Numbered from the stretch's first letter, positions 1 through 15,845 are shown. The stretch is DNA of 64,000 nucleotides from Drosophila pseudoobscura (GCF_009870125.1 NC_046681.1:17373001-17437000), one strand, 5' to 3'. A program made the numbers and translations. The notes: generated by a model from the letters alone, not told the origin.

Positions 1-84
1 CAACTTTGTATTAAAATTGAAAAAATTTTAAATTTAAAACATTTGTTCCTGTAGAGATTGTTAACAGCTGCAATGACCACTTAC

Positions 85-359
85 CATGCACCGCTAGCCA
101 GTCATTCATGTTCTCCCCTGGAGGTAACCGCACCACCTGACGTAAATTTATGCCAGATTGAAGACTAGCCTGGGCTTGTTTGTAGAGAGAATATCTAATT
201 GTGCCTGCCGCAAATCGTTTTTTGGGCCTAAAAGTCTGCAAATAGATGTTTTGATTTTTAAAAATGCAGATGACGGGGCAGACGCTGTATAAATATTTAT
301 TTGGTTGACTATCGTACTTTTCCTTTTTGAAAGAACTCAACAAATCCATTTAAAGCCAT
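85..359 (-). CDS. Mob3: Mob3, MOB kinase activator-like protein (5' part, runs off the left edge)
   Basis: MOB proteins are small adaptors that bind and activate NDR/LATS-type kinases. Two coding exons are visible on the minus strand. Exon 1 (359-318) encodes MALNGFVEFFQKGK. A short intron (317-236, GT...CAG) follows, and exon 2 (235-85) continues with TFRPKKRFAAGT, then LYKQAQASLQSG and ENMNDWLAVH. Exon 2 ends at a GTAAGT donor at 84, and the rest of the gene lies outside the window. The block RPKKRFAAGT...NLRQVVRLPPGENMNDW is the N-terminal MOB-fold signature of the MOB3 subfamily; I recognise it as fly Mob3. The start at 359 is chosen over the ATG at 349 because only that frame joins correctly to exon 2. 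The zinc-binding Cys/His residues lie in exons not present here. Cdk1 is transcribed divergently 1.5 kb away. Confidence 0.93.
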
Positions 360-4214
<3,855 letters not shown>

Positions 4215-4259
4215 CTTTCGGAATATCGATTCAAATAAAAGCTTATGTCAACCAGAAAT

Positions 4260-5325
4260 TTGTGTTCCAGTCCCACCTGAGCGGTAGTTGGTCCAGGGCT
4301 GTGAGGTCACGCATGCCCGTAGAGGCTTTAAGTAGGGGTGAACAAATTAGAGCACGTGGATTAAATTAAAGATGTTCATATACTACGGATGCAGCGCAGA
4401 ATTACTGCACATCAAACCCGATTCAGACGAACTTTCTGGAGAGCATTAAGTCCCTTGAGTAGCCTGGTCAGAATTTTCGTGGAGATGATCGTGTGGTCCC
4501 TCAAGATTGTGAAGTACTAGTGGACACAGGTCATAGTTGAAGATGCCAGACGGACTGCAACGCAATGAAAACAGTGAGTCCGTTCCATACAATTTTGGCT
4601 GCGTCCTTTCCGCTGCATATGCTTAACACTTAGTGGTGTATGAGAAGTGGTTCCTTTCTCATTCAATATTTAGTAATTCTGCTCCTGTGACCCCTAACAA
4701 GAGCTCTGAATAGCTTAATCTCGGTTGTGGCCCACATTAAATTAACACCTTATATATACATGAATACACATCCCACACATGCCTACGAGTATAACATGAT
4801 TCCCGCAAGAGCAAGCACGATAGGTTATTTACGAGAACAATTATAATTTAATTATTTAATGTTTTTCGCTTTTCGTTAAAGATATTTTTTTGTTAAAGGT
4901 GACATTGTCGATTATCTTAACTTAAAGCTTGGAGAGGACTCGTGGCATAAGCCATGGATTAGGCCAGACGCAGCCGTTCCAGCGGTGGTTGGCAAAAATT
5001 ACCGTTTTTTTTTAGCACAGGCTTAAACGCCTAACAGCAGCCTGTTATTCTTTTCCGTTCCGACCTTTCTGAAGGACGACTAAACGACAAATTAACCCGA
5101 AGTCGACAAACCGTCCCAAAGGGTGGTTTAAGCGTTCATTAGGCGTTAGTCCAAAGAGTTTGATAACCCTTATGTTAATAAAACACTGTATGTACGTCTT
5201 CAGAGATTGCAATTTGCACGCAATATATTCGTCGGAGCAACCATTATTTAAGCACACTCGATCATTTGGAAAGCTCTGTGAGTTCTTTCAAAATTGCATA
5301 CATGTTATGCTTTGTATATCATATA
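4260..5325. other. Intergenic spacer between Cdk1 and the Tc1-type relic
   Basis: About 1.07 kb without a supported gene. Moderately GC-rich, low-complexity-free stretches (for example 4262-4560 and 4930-5160) look like eroded transposon DNA, but no domain or terminal repeat could be recognised. The short frames at 5045-5257 (-) and 5160-5381 (+) resemble nothing known. Confidence 0.45.
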
Positions 5326-6062
5326 CAGTGGCGAGCACGCGTGGATACATGTTTATTACTTTTCACTTTAAGCGCCTGTAAAATCTTGAAAAATCAATCA
5401 ATCCTTGTGATTTTTTTCTTTTAAGATTCATTAATTTATGGAGAATGAAAAAAGACAACAATTTCAATTCAAAGAGATCCTTTTCCTTAAGAGATTTTAA
5501 TTTGTTCAAAAAATATCAGTAGTTTTCATTTTGATCAGACTTAAAACGGTTTATTTTGGTATATCTGACCTTCTTCAATTACCTTCTTAAAATTTTCCCT
5601 GGTCCAGTTCCTATGCTCCTCGGTAAATATAAGATGCGCAGCCACTTTTTGTGAGAGAGGGCAGGGTTTTCTGGCTATCTGCCTGTGTCAGGCCGATCGT
5701 ACGCAGAGCGTCCACTCATGGGACGTTCTCCAATTGGTTAAACCTACTAAATTTAGTCGAGAGTATGCCAATACTTACTCGGAATATGATAAAAGCTAAG
5801 GCCCCTTGGAACAAATATTTTTAAAAAAATATTAAAGTACAAAAATTTGAAACGTGCAAAAGTGGATACATGCTCATTTTTTGAACAAATTAAAATCTCT
5901 TAAGGAAAAGGATCTCTTTGAATTGAAATTGTTGTCTTTTTTCATTCTCAATAAATTAATGAATCTTTAACAAAAAATCACAAGGATTGATTGATTTTTA
6001 AAGATTTTAAAGGCGCTTAAAGTGAAAAGTTATAAACATGTATCCACACGTGCTCGCCACTG
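5326..6062 (-). mobile_element. Deleted Tc1-type transposon with about 188 bp inverted terminal repeats
   Basis: The left arm (5326-5514) and right arm (5876-6062) are near-perfect inverted copies. They begin CAGTGGCGAGCACG, and TGGATACATG follows a few bases in. The left end directly follows TA, the Tc1/mariner target; on the right the expected TA reads TG. A third, internal copy of the terminal motif (gtggatacatg) sits at about 5862-5872, as in IR/DR Tc1-like elements. The 360 bp centre retains a minus-strand transposase fragment readable near 5560-5650: HLIFTEEHRNWTRENFKKV, matching the segment before the second catalytic Asp of Tc1-like transposases. Most of the transposase is gone, so the copy is non-autonomous. 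Confidence 0.85.
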
Positions 6063-6219
6063 TGGCTGATATTGGAAAAATCGATCTACAAGTGTAGTAA
6101 AAGCTTCGTTGTCCGTTAGATATTCATTTTGGTATTTTTATTAAATTTGAACTGAAACATAAATTGGCTGAAGAAGTCGAAGTCTAGATACCTGCAACTA
6201 TAATAAATAAGCATGCGTT

Positions 6220-9154
6220 TTACTTATCTAATTTAACAACAATGGTGTCAAACGGATCTATTTCAAAATTTTTGAAAAATATTTTATCAGTTTCGTTAGT
6301 GAGCATTCGAGTGCCACTATAAAATGTCGATGTCAAGTCCATGGTAATTTTATAACTGCCCAAGTTTGTAACAGATGCAAAGGAGTTTCTCCGTGGGTAG
6401 TTTCGGACAATAATAAGTGTATCATCATTGGTATATCGTATTAAAGTATTTTGAATATTACTATTTGGCTTACAAATTACACTTTTGTATATAGACGGGG
6501 AACGCTTTCGCAGAGATATCATATTGCTGACAATTTTTGATCTATCACTTAGCTTATGCACGCTGTATTGTTTTCCATTCATATCATCCTCATACTTTAT
6601 ATTTGGTGTACCTGGCAGCATAAGCTGCATTATTGTGCCAGCCATTATTTTATCCGAATTAAAAGAATCTCGATCGTTGTGGTGTTTTAATTTGGAATCA
6701 ACAATCGACCAGTGTATCCATGTTGAATCTTCGGCTGGTGGCATGTTTGCTAAAATATTTTCTATGCGATTGGTAATTTTTTTCGTGCCACCTTCCAGGT
6801 CTAGGCAAACGTCAACAAGATCAACATGTTGCTGAATTGCTGTTAAGAATGAACTTGGTTTTCCTTTTAAAACTTTCTCGTTTATTATTAGTACTCTATT
6901 TTCGCCAACTATACGTTTCCATATTGCTAAGAATTTAAGAAGCATCAAATCATTTGAAAACAAATCAAGTCCTTTTAAATAAAATCCGTTCACTCCATTG
7001 TCCAAGCAAGAAGTTAGTGTTTTAGTAATTTGATTATAGACTATTTCTTGGTTGCTGTGGATATTAACAAATGTATTATGCAATGGTATGTCTAAGAGAA
7101 GAGCTATATTTCGAGATTGTAAGGTATCGGCTAAAACTTTTAGCTGGGATACATTCCCAATTGCAGGATCTATGTGAAGTACCGATGTGACATTATCTAT
7201 ATTTCCTGGTAGAAAAATGGAGTTCAGTCTGACAGCTGCTACACCTAATGAGGAAAGGTAGTCAAGGCGGTTGATTATTCCACCTATATCGCTAATTCCT
7301 TCATACTCAGAATCCTGAAATCCCATTTCATAGAATACGCCTCCACGGTACCAAGTTGTTCTGTAAAATTACAGAATCATAAGTTATACGTACATTTTTA
7401 ATAATTTACCAGCTTACTTTGGATTACAAGACTTGGGCATAGTAGATATTTTTGCAACAACTATCGAGCACATAGCTAAAATAGTAGAGACAAAAATAAA
7501 AAAAGTACATTTCCGTATTAGCGGCCAGTTCCATGATACAAATGAGGGAGCGTCTTTCGATTTTTTTCCAATGAAGTGTGTATCCTAGTTTTACAATAAA
7601 GAAAATAAACAATTTATGTAAACTTTCAAAATACTATGAAAAAAAGTTATACTTCTGAACATTTAATAACGTATCTAAATTAACCTAGGAATTTGTCGAT
7701 CTGTGAAAGATAAACCTGTTGTTTGTTGTGACTCTTGAGTCTGTGCCATACTTATACCCGGTACTTAGTCAGTAAACGTACTGTAAGCGTACGTCCACTT
7801 TTATATTAAACTTAAACATTTAGCCAAATCGGTCCAAAACAGATTAATTTTCCTCTGTACTCTATAAGCACTCTAAGCCGACTGTACCCATAACTTGTGT
7901 CTTCATAAATCCATATGTCATCCATAAATAGCCATTCTGAAGGACCTTTAGTTAAAAAGCCATCGAATAATTTTAAGCAGAAATGGCTGTTACAAAATCA
8001 GATAATCTCTTTGTACCAAACGTAAGACAATCTTTTTCTTTTAAAATTAAGCGTTGTGTAAAAGTTTCGACATCCTCATCGTCAACACAAATTTCCAACA
8101 GCTGTTCCGCCACTTTCCATTGCTCCATAAAGCAAACGTTTTCGTTAAAGATACTAAATTAATTAATACCAATTAATTAATAAATGAATACCAAATTACT
8201 ACAAATGACTAAAAGTATTTTTTAGAACGACGTTTGAAATTTTCGTACCACTTTTTTGATACTTGCAGCTTCACAGCTAATGTTGGAAGAAACCAATCAT
8301 TTTTATGAAAACGCATTCTCATTCTTCTCGCTTTGTCAATTTAAACTAATCTCGAAAAAATATATTTTGAAGGTATAAATTGCCTCAGATATGAACAAGC
8401 GTGCTTGGTAAATTGGTTCAGAGTTGGAAATTATGACCTTTCAGAACCGATTAAACTATTAAGATTAAACGATTAAGAGCTAAATCAAATGATTTAGTGC
8501 AAACTGCTTAAAGTGTTCGTTTTCGTTTTCCGCTTCATCCGAAAATGCAAAGACTTCTGCCATGAAGCACCTTTTCGTTGGTGCGAGATTTTATGGCTCT
8601 ATGTCATATTCTTCTTTGTTATTAATAAAACGCTCACAGTTTGTGCAGACTTATGTTCGAGGGCACGTAGGAGCACTAAGGAGAAGTCCTTTATCGTTTT
8701 CGTTGCTAAAATATATAGTTAATTTTCAACTCATGTGACAACATTGGTTTCCTTACTAGTTTTTGAGGAAGTCTAGAGTTAAAATAAAATACAAGTAAAT
8801 TACCTCTTCTTTATTAATATTGTTATTTTGTAGATGTTGATAGCTTCCATTATGAAATAGGTTGGTGGTAGCAGATTCCTGAACGTCGATAGCTATCCCG
8901 CTACTACTGTCGGTAGAACTTGACTCGGCCTTACAGTCTAAACTGATTTGGCAATTTGAGGTAATACCGTCTGTATCCATATGATTAGGGCTCAATGGAT
9001 GTGCTATGGGACCTAACATTCTACTTGAAAGTAATGGACAAAAAGCAGCCTCTTCATCTGGCAAAAAAGTCGATGTTGAAGGTGATTCAAGAAGAGTTTT
9101 GGGCAGCTGAACATCAAGAAATGTAGATTCCGTTGGTACTCCCATTTTATTCAT
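6220..9154 (-). CDS. CD98hc: CD98 heavy chain (4F2hc/SLC3A2-type), amino acid transporter subunit
   Basis: Type II membrane glycoprotein that escorts LAT-type amino acid transporters to the plasma membrane. The coding sequence is complement(join(6220..7360, 7418..7584, 8804..9154)), 1659 nt, 552 residues. Residues 1-117 form a polar cytoplasmic region. A single membrane span is near 142-161 (CTFFIFVSTILAMCSIVVA). Cys170, about nine residues outside the membrane, is placed like the mammalian Cys that disulfide-bonds the light chain. The rest is an amylase-like (GH13) ectodomain starting TWYRGGVFYEMG, with LDYLSSLGV, LDIPLHN, NGFYLKG and LMLPGTPNI. Acidic catalytic residues of true amylases are not evident, as usual for this family. 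A CAG acceptor 12 nt before the ATG indicates a separate 5' UTR exon. The 1.2 kb intron 2 holds a small same-strand ORF. Confidence 0.9.
7973..8128 (-). CDS. Unrecognised 51-codon ORF inside CD98hc intron 2
   Basis: An ATG-initiated frame on the same strand as the host gene reads MEQWKVAEQLLEICVDDEDV at its start and ends LSDFVTAISA. The composition is protein-like: an amphipathic start, an acidic centre, and no runs of the Phe/Tyr/Ile/Asn typical of AT-rich noise. It has no signal peptide or membrane span and I recognise no family. It could be a short nested gene, a cassette exon or the tail of an eroded transposon ORF. The other short frames in this intron (for example 8513-8722 +) look like noise. 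Confidence 0.3.
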   Translation of the reverse strand: MEQWKVAEQLLEICVDDEDVETFTQRLILKEKDCLTFGTKRLSDFVTAISA

Positions 9155-9380
9155 ATTATAGATGCTTCTGAAATAAGTTGGAAAAAATATATATAATTAT
9201 TACATTATATGTACATATATATGAACAAATTCCAGGCTGAAAAGTGCTGTAAACAAGGGCGTACCCAGGGGGAGGAAGGGCAGGAAGCCAATTTTCATTT
9301 GATTTTCGCTGCAAAAGAAATGTTCTTCTAAGTACATGTAACATTATCATCTTACGCGTAACAATCACGTATGGAAAATG

Positions 9381-9635
9381 GATGACTTATTGATGCATTA
9401 ATATAAATTGTATTCCCAGGTCAATATAGCTTGTGCCTTATTAATAAATAATTTTGTTTAGCCCAAACTGAAATTGGGCGGGTCAGCAACGCTTTTCGTT
9501 TTCGTGCAAACAGCTGACGCATCCCGATTCGATTATGGGAACACTGCCCAAAAAATACATTCTTGCGCATATCGATAGCAAAAATTTGTGAAAACGGGAG
9601 TACCTAAAAACGAAAGGTTTTGGCTGAAAACGTAA
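9381..9635 (-). repeat. Dispersed upstream repeat, copy B
   Basis: Reverse-orientation copy of the family described at 802-1054. Read on the minus strand it gives ttacgttttcagccaaaacc, cccgttttcacaaat, gctatcgatatgcgc, cagctgtttgcacg, ggcacaagctatattgacct and gcatcaataagtcatcc. Similarity to copy A continues about 10 nt further (ccattttcc). It begins about 230 bp upstream of the CD98hc ATG, so it overlaps the likely promoter or 5' UTR region. Confidence 0.75.
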
Positions 9636-9639
9636 GCCG

Positions 9640-11725
9640 CAAATGTATGTGACTAATTTAACTACAAAAAAAGCTCATTAGTATCTATTTTATGGTCGGT
9701 ATGGCCGTTATTAATTACGACATGTGAGTCTGATTCGATCAACACCTTATCGATATTTCTTATACGATATATCGGTATCTCCCACAAATTACGTTACTAC
9801 TTCTCGTTATTATTATACTGCTACATATTTTTTTACCGGAACTATGTCGTTTTCAGTTATATTATTTTGCAGGATTGTGAGACATAAATTTTCAATTTTT
9901 ATAACAAGTGACACACGATACTTTCGAGGAATTGCGTTGTTGGCTTTCCTCTAGATCCCCAACGAAAAAATTCCTATTGAAATATGTACATGGGTTTGGA
10001 TTTGTTCACCGATTTGTTACATTTGTAGAGTAAAAATTTCTAATGATTTTTATGGCACCACTGATAGTTTGGTTGAGCTATAAAAAACTACAGCCTGTTG
10101 AGCGAAGTGTTTCCATAAAGAATCGAACCTACTACAAATATGTATAGCTTTATAGGTATATATATGTACAGCTGTATATTGGTTCCAACAGTTTCTGTGC
10201 AAAATTCATCTTCAATAAAAGAAAACTTACTTGTCCAGAGTTTCTTATCCATATATTAATATGGATCATTAAAAACAATTAAGATTTTAATTGTATTTAA
10301 GAATTTATTTGTGTTAATCCGTATGTATACATACGTAAAATTATACACATATGTACATATGAAATAATGTATATGTAGATACAGAAATGTGTAAAAATAT
10401 ACATACGTTGTTTTATTTTGTGAATTCACTATCAATACCCACACCGAATTTTATACAATATCATCAGATGTCTTGAAACATTAACATTTACGCTTATTAG
10501 GATTAATATAGATAATTTATATATAGTGAAAGAGAAATATCGATAATCAATTACCTGCAGAAACATCGAAGCTTACATCGATGTTTTATTGTATGTATAA
10601 TAATATGTATGTGTACACACTGAGCACGACCCGGGGGAACGGTGGCATTTTTGGCAGATGTGAAACACTGATTCACACATGCTCCATTCTTCAAAAAGCA
10701 GTTGATGAGCATAAAATTATTAAGCTTTGGTCTGAATTGGGAAATCTGAACAATTTTAAATTAGTGAATTGGCTATTTTATTATATTCTATGGATTCTCC
10801 TGTACCATGTTCTCTTTGGCTATCTAGCGATAGCCTATCTTCTGCTGCAACTATAAAATATACTCCTCTTCTACCAGCTGTTCTAAATCACTGTCATGTT
10901 ATGCCCGTCAAAATCTTGTACGGAGATATCTGAATACTTCTCGGAGCAGTGGAATTTATAAACAGTTGTACCCTACCAACATGCGGATCTTCTGCGCAAT
11001 GCAGAATGTCCATTATCACGCGACACTCCTGGATGGATACTCACGTTTCCATCCTAGATGGAAGCACCTTTATTCGAAGTCTTAGTCTTTTGGCTGCTAA
11101 AGTTTTACTCTTTACATAGTCTTATAGTTGAATTATCTGTTGGGTTAAATTATATTCGCTAAGTGCCCGTCACACATGGACGGGTTTCGTTCCGTTGTTG
11201 TAACGTTTTGGATCTTCCGATTTTTACGTCGGCAGACCTGATGCGAGCAGCCATCCTATCCGGATTCTTTTACTAAATGTTCTATCTTCCTGGGACAATC
11301 TTTGATCTGCCAATCGACTTGCGTAGCCTCTGGAAACTTCCACGACTAAGATCATTGCATTGCTAAGAAAGAAAATACCAATACCAAAAATGTGAAAACT
11401 GCGAACAGGCTGTCCGGTTACTGAACTGGCTGAAATAGAGAAATACACCCAACGAATGTGGAACCCACAAAATCCGTGAAGATAGTCTCTGTGACTAGTT
11501 GTTTAAAAAGAGGACTAGAATATCCAACCCAACCGAATATGTTAAGCGATAATATTTACTCCACAGCAAATTATGAAGAACTTGTCATTCATTAGAAAAT
11601 TTAACGAAGAAATCTACTGATCTGAAAATGCACTGGAATCTGTACTCATTACAGCAGCAGCTGTGGAAACCAACCAAAATCTAGAAATCGAACAACTCGA
11701 AAAGGGATGATTGCGAAGGTAATAG
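9640..11725. other. Spacer between CD98hc and the IR duplication
   Basis: AT-rich to about 10580, with TACATATGTA-type motifs (10140-10400). From 10600 to 11720 it is less AT-rich, with scattered broken frames. One frame (10581-10856 +) includes a plausible hydrophobic tail (LVNWLFYYILWILLYHVLFG), but it is unassignable. The end of the spacer (about 11560-11705) reads in one frame as fragments like LITAAAVETNQNLEIEQLEK, which could be gag-like transposon residue. No gene is claimed. Confidence 0.4.
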
Positions 11726-11727
11726 CA

Positions 11728-14700
11728 GTCCAAATGGTATTTGGTCCCGTAGTAACGTCACGTTTTGCGGACCATTTAAAAAATTATCACCAGCCTGATC
11801 CTGTCACTAATTAATTGTTGCTCCCATCTTCATTGATGGGAGCCCATAGAATTTTGGCCAATAGATATGCTAAATGTCATACTAGTCCACTCCATTAGCT
11901 AATACTGTTACTCCGTGCTGAAACCTGAAACCTTTAGAAGCAACCAGAAAATTTCTATTTCGTCACAAAAAAAAATTTTTGTTGCATAGTGTTATTATTA
12001 GTCTTTAATTAAAAGTGATAAATTAAAAGATAATAATAAATGAACAATTAATTATAATTAATTGAATTATAATTATGAAAAGTATAGTATGCTTGATTCT
12101 GTATACAAAAAAATCCAGACTTTGTTACATAGTGCTTTCATGGTAAAACTGTACCTATTATTTATAATTTTTCCCACCTGCATTTATCCTGTCAATCTAT
12201 TGGCTGTGAAAGCCATATAAAAGCACTGGATCTTTACCAGTTGCTAAGAATAAAAAATGAGGGCCTCCATCGCTTTGATTTTATTAATCGCTGCACGTGG
12301 AGCAGCGGCGCATATGGACATATCGGTTTTAACCAAGTTTATTGTGAACTTGGTTGGGACTAATGAAGCAATTATTTTTTCCTGTTCAGACAAAGGTAAA
12401 TATTATACAAATTTAATTTTAATGACTATCTAAATTAAATAAGGAACTCTAATTTAAAATATATATTTTTAAAAATACTCAAATTATGTAAAAAATTATT
12501 ACCTCTAAAAAAAAAAACCAAAAGAACTCATTTCCGACAATGTTTGACATAGTTTCTGATATCACGATTAATACGGTTCACATTTTGTCAAAGCCCCAGA
12601 ATTTGTAAAATACAGGGAACTCATGAAACCTTAGTCTGAGTCTTGTCTTGCATGTCCTCTAGCCGGTCTTCTGTCCGCTCTGATAATGATTTTGTGGTCG
12701 TCAGAATGCATTGTATCCAAAGCGGGTTTGAAGAAAAATTGCACAACGCTCGCCTAGTTCAATTTCCGAATCACCAACGAAATAGTTTGACATTCCTTTT
12801 TAACTGAATTTTTAGAAGAAATTCCGAAAAAATTAGAATTTTTCCATTTTCATATCTAATACAAAGAGTTTATAAAAAATTAATTATGTATATATTTCTA
12901 AATTTTAAAATGGGACCAGATTTGCAGCTCGTTGCTTCTGCGTTTATGAAAAATGACCAGTTTGTGAATTATGTACATATGAAACAAATGTACTCTCTGC
13001 CCTTTATACTGGGACGAAATAGCCATGGTCGAACTTCTGTTATAGTAAATACCAGATGTAATGGTGCAGCTGGTCTACTGGCTGATGCTTCTGCAAATAA
13101 ATACTTTAACAAAACCTATCAGTGGGTTTTTTGGGGTGTTGGCGTAGAAGTAAAATATTTACTTCCACTGGAACTGGATTATATTGGCCCAAACGCTCAG
13201 ATAACCTACGTTAATAAAACAAGTAACGACTACTGTCTCTGGGATATTCATTCAAAGGGACGTCACCTTCAATCGCCTTTACAATTACAACTAATAGCAA
13301 CAGTAACTAATTATGAAGGCAGTAGTTACCTAAACATAGCTCGAGACATATTTAAGCTACAAAGCACTGAATACCGTGGGCAATTTAATGGGATTACACT
13401 ACGAGGAGCAAGCGTAGTAAGTATGTAAATGTAGTAATAGAAAAAAAACACTACTGTGTCTACACTACCCTCTTACTTAGAATTTATAATATACTATAAA
13501 AGTCTTTTTCAAAAATTCAAAAGCACTGCAAATTTGTATCATTAGGATTTATAGTTAGGACTTTTGACTATTTGCGTTCGGAATTTAATCGACTGTCCAT
13601 ATCCTTTTTTTTATCGTAGATTGACCAAGAGGATATAACTACAAATGAACAAATCGAGGCTATACTTTCGAGGTCTACAAAAGATTCCGGAGTGGCAGCC
13701 TTTATAAAATATCACTATGAACTCGTAGGACTTTTACGGGATCGTTTTAATTTTTCTGTTAATTTCCGTAACTCAAGAGGATGGGCTGGTCGACTAGGTA
13801 ACACCACATTTCGTCTTGGACTTTTAGGAGTTGTTAAACGAGACGAGGTGGACATTGCAGCATCTGGATCGCTCAATCGACTTAACCGTTTTGCGGAGTT
13901 TGATACAATACATCAGAGCTGGAAATTTGAGGCTGCATTTATTTATAGGTTTACTCCAGATTTAGATACTCATGGAAAAAGTGGTAATTTCTTGGCTCCG
14001 TTTAGCAAAGAGGTTTGGTTTTTAATTCTTGTTTCGCTAATAGTGTTTAGCGTAATTTGGGTGCTTTTTGAAATTATTAACAGCAAATTGAGTCCTACAA
14101 ATGATCCAAATGACCAAATCAATAACATGCCTGATACTGAATCACAGAAATGTTACGCGTTAACAATTCAAAGTAGTTGGGTTGAAAGTTTCTTGCAATC
14201 CTTTGCAGCTTTATGCCAACAGGGTTTGGATCCGATTCCAAAAGATCACTCATCGCGTTTTGTCGTAATAACCATATTTTTATTTTCACTTGTAATATAT
14301 AACTACTATACTTCTTCTGTGGTTGGTGGATTGTTAAGCTCTTCTGATAAAGGTCCAGCTACTGTTGATGAAATAACATCTAGTCCACTTACAATATCTT
14401 TTGAAGATATTGGTTACTATAAAGTACTATTTCGAGTAAGTTAACTTATAGCTAGCTTTTCATTGAACAAACTATTATTTTAATGTTATTATATTTTAAA
14501 AGGAAAGTAAAAGCCCAGCCGTAGCCAGACTAATAAAAACCAAATTGTCCTCATCGAGACCTTTGGGTAAAATACCAGTTTTTGCACATATCGAAGAAGC
14601 TGTACCATATATCAAATCCGGCGGTTTTGCATTTCACTGTGAAGTAGTTGCCGCCTATCCTTTGATTGCCGAATTATTTGATGCCAGTGAAATTTGTGAT

Positions 14701-15250
14701 CTGCGCGAGGTATCCGGCCTAATGGAAGTAGAATTGCTGAATTGGATTTTGCCAAAAAACAGCCAATATACAGAACTGTTTAAAGTTGCGTAAGTACCTT
14801 TCATTCCCGATATTTACATTTTTTTTACGCAGTCATTATTTTAGCATGTGTTCGGCAAGGGAAAGAGGTTTCGTGGAACGACTCCTTCGGCAACGTCAAA
14901 TTAGAAAGCCTACCTGTCAATCATTATACACCGTATATCCAGTCACCTTATCAGGAGCTTTAGCGGCTTTCTTTGTGCTGATTTGTAAGTCACATTTAAA
15001 TAAAGCTGTAGGTGAGCTTTTCTTAGACTTCTTTCTTGTAGGTGGAATTATTATGTCTATCCTAATGTTGAGCATCGAAATAATTTATGTATATGTTGTT
15101 TTCAAAAGAGGTCAACAATTTTCTATTGTCCGCTAGTTATGTTGAGATCAATTAAAAGCAAACAATATTAATGGGATTAATGTGTAATCCTTTAATTACA
15201 TTTAAAGTTTTAAAAATATAAATAAATTAAATTAGAGAAAATTAAATTTT
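11728..15250 (+). repeat. Tandem duplication, left copy (contains IR copy 1)
   Basis: Bases from gtccaaatggtatttggtcc (11728) through the IR gene and about 110 bp of its 3' flank are repeated at 15851-19380 with very few differences, introns included. The offset is 4131 bp to intron 2 and 4132 bp after it (one extra T). The right copy has a short internal duplication (gcccataga) near 15965 in the upstream part. Homology decays just after the stop codons. About 600 bp of unrelated sequence separates the copies. Confidence 0.95.
12257..15136 (+). CDS. Ionotropic receptor (IR family), tandem copy 1
   Basis: Divergent iGluR-related chemosensory channel subunit of neuronal cilia. Exon 1 (12257-12395) encodes a signal peptide (MRASIALILLIAARGAAA). 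Later exons: an exon ending at 13416, 13620-14435, 14503-14789, 14833-14984 and 15042-15136. The exon 2 start is unresolved: an acceptor near 12864-12866 keeps frame but is weak, and another exon may lie in 12400-12860. Frame is closed from exon 2 to the stop. Visible parts: N-terminal domain, S1 lobe (GLLGVVKRDEVDIAASG), TM1 (VWFLILVSLIVFSVIWVLF), pore segment ESFLQSFAALCQQG, TM2 with YYTSSVVGGLLSS in place of the iGluR SYTANLAAF, S2 lobe, and TM3 interrupted by a 57 nt intron (14985-15041). By memory of the locus it may correspond to the Ir31 group, but I cannot confirm which member. Confidence 0.88.
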
Positions 15251-15260
15251 AAATTTAAAA

Positions 15261-15530
15261 CTACGCACTAACGGATTTGGGATCTGTTAACAACAAAATT
15301 GTATTTAAGATACAAGATACAAGATACAGACCCCCATTTTTATGTGCAGCTCCGGAATGGACTAAGCTAAGTCTACACTTTAATGAAACTGTGTTATTTA
15401 CCTTTTGAGAGGCGGCTGGATTAAGGAACAAACGGACAACCTCAAAAAGCTGTGTAGTCTCTGTCACCAGTACTGCTCCAAATCCATCGAAGGTTTTCTG
15501 CCGATCAGAAGCCGGGTCGGACACTACTAA
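15261..15530 (-). pseudogene. Unidentified coding fragment between the IR copies
   Basis: A minus-strand frame reads KVLVVSDPASDRQKTFDGFG, then AVLVTETTQL and LFLNPAASQK, ending exactly at a good GTAAAT donor-like site (near 15400). The composition and splice-like end suggest a genuine exon or captured gene piece rather than noise. I do not recognise the family, and nothing downstream continues it. It lies in the 600 bp that is not duplicated. Confidence 0.35.
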
Positions 15531-15756
15531 GACCTTATGAATATTATTTTTATAACAAGAACTTGTTGCACTTCGAATATATTGAACTGTAGATCCGTTT
15601 CACAGAATTCACAGCTGTCTTTATATACTAGTTTCCATTTCCATCTGTGGCAAGCACAGATTGCCATCGTCAAAACAACGGCTAAAATTTGCTACACGCA
15701 AATTCACCTAGGCTCTAAATAAAGAACAAAAAGACCCCCAAAGTCGCTACATAGAA

Positions 15757-15845
15757 AAACTATTACCAACCAGCACCAAGCATTCATTGTGGAAGGCCCA
15801 TCGAAACCTAAGTGCTCCAATAGAAACAGTCATGCCATGCCGTTA
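15757..15845 (+). mobile_element. Short LINE (jockey-like) fragment
   Basis: The frame reads KLLPTSTKHSLWKAHRNLSA, followed by PIETV and a stop. The pattern SLWKA-(x)n-L-P/API resembles the linker before the reverse transcriptase in jockey-clade ORF2. Only about 90 bp survives. It abuts the left edge of the second IR repeat unit, so it may mark the duplication junction. Confidence 0.4.

Noticed and set aside
6485-6835. Plus-strand 116-codon ORF opposite CD98hc
   Set aside because: Antisense shadow of the amylase-like exon with no recognisable domain.
8513-8722. Plus-strand ORF in the CD98hc intron
   Set aside because: Aromatic and basic residues typical of AT-rich random frames; no motif.
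10581-10856. 91-codon ORF with a hydrophobic tail as a receptor exon
   Set aside because: No splice partner, no family motif, and the N-terminal part is AT-rich noise (MFYCMYNNMYVYT).
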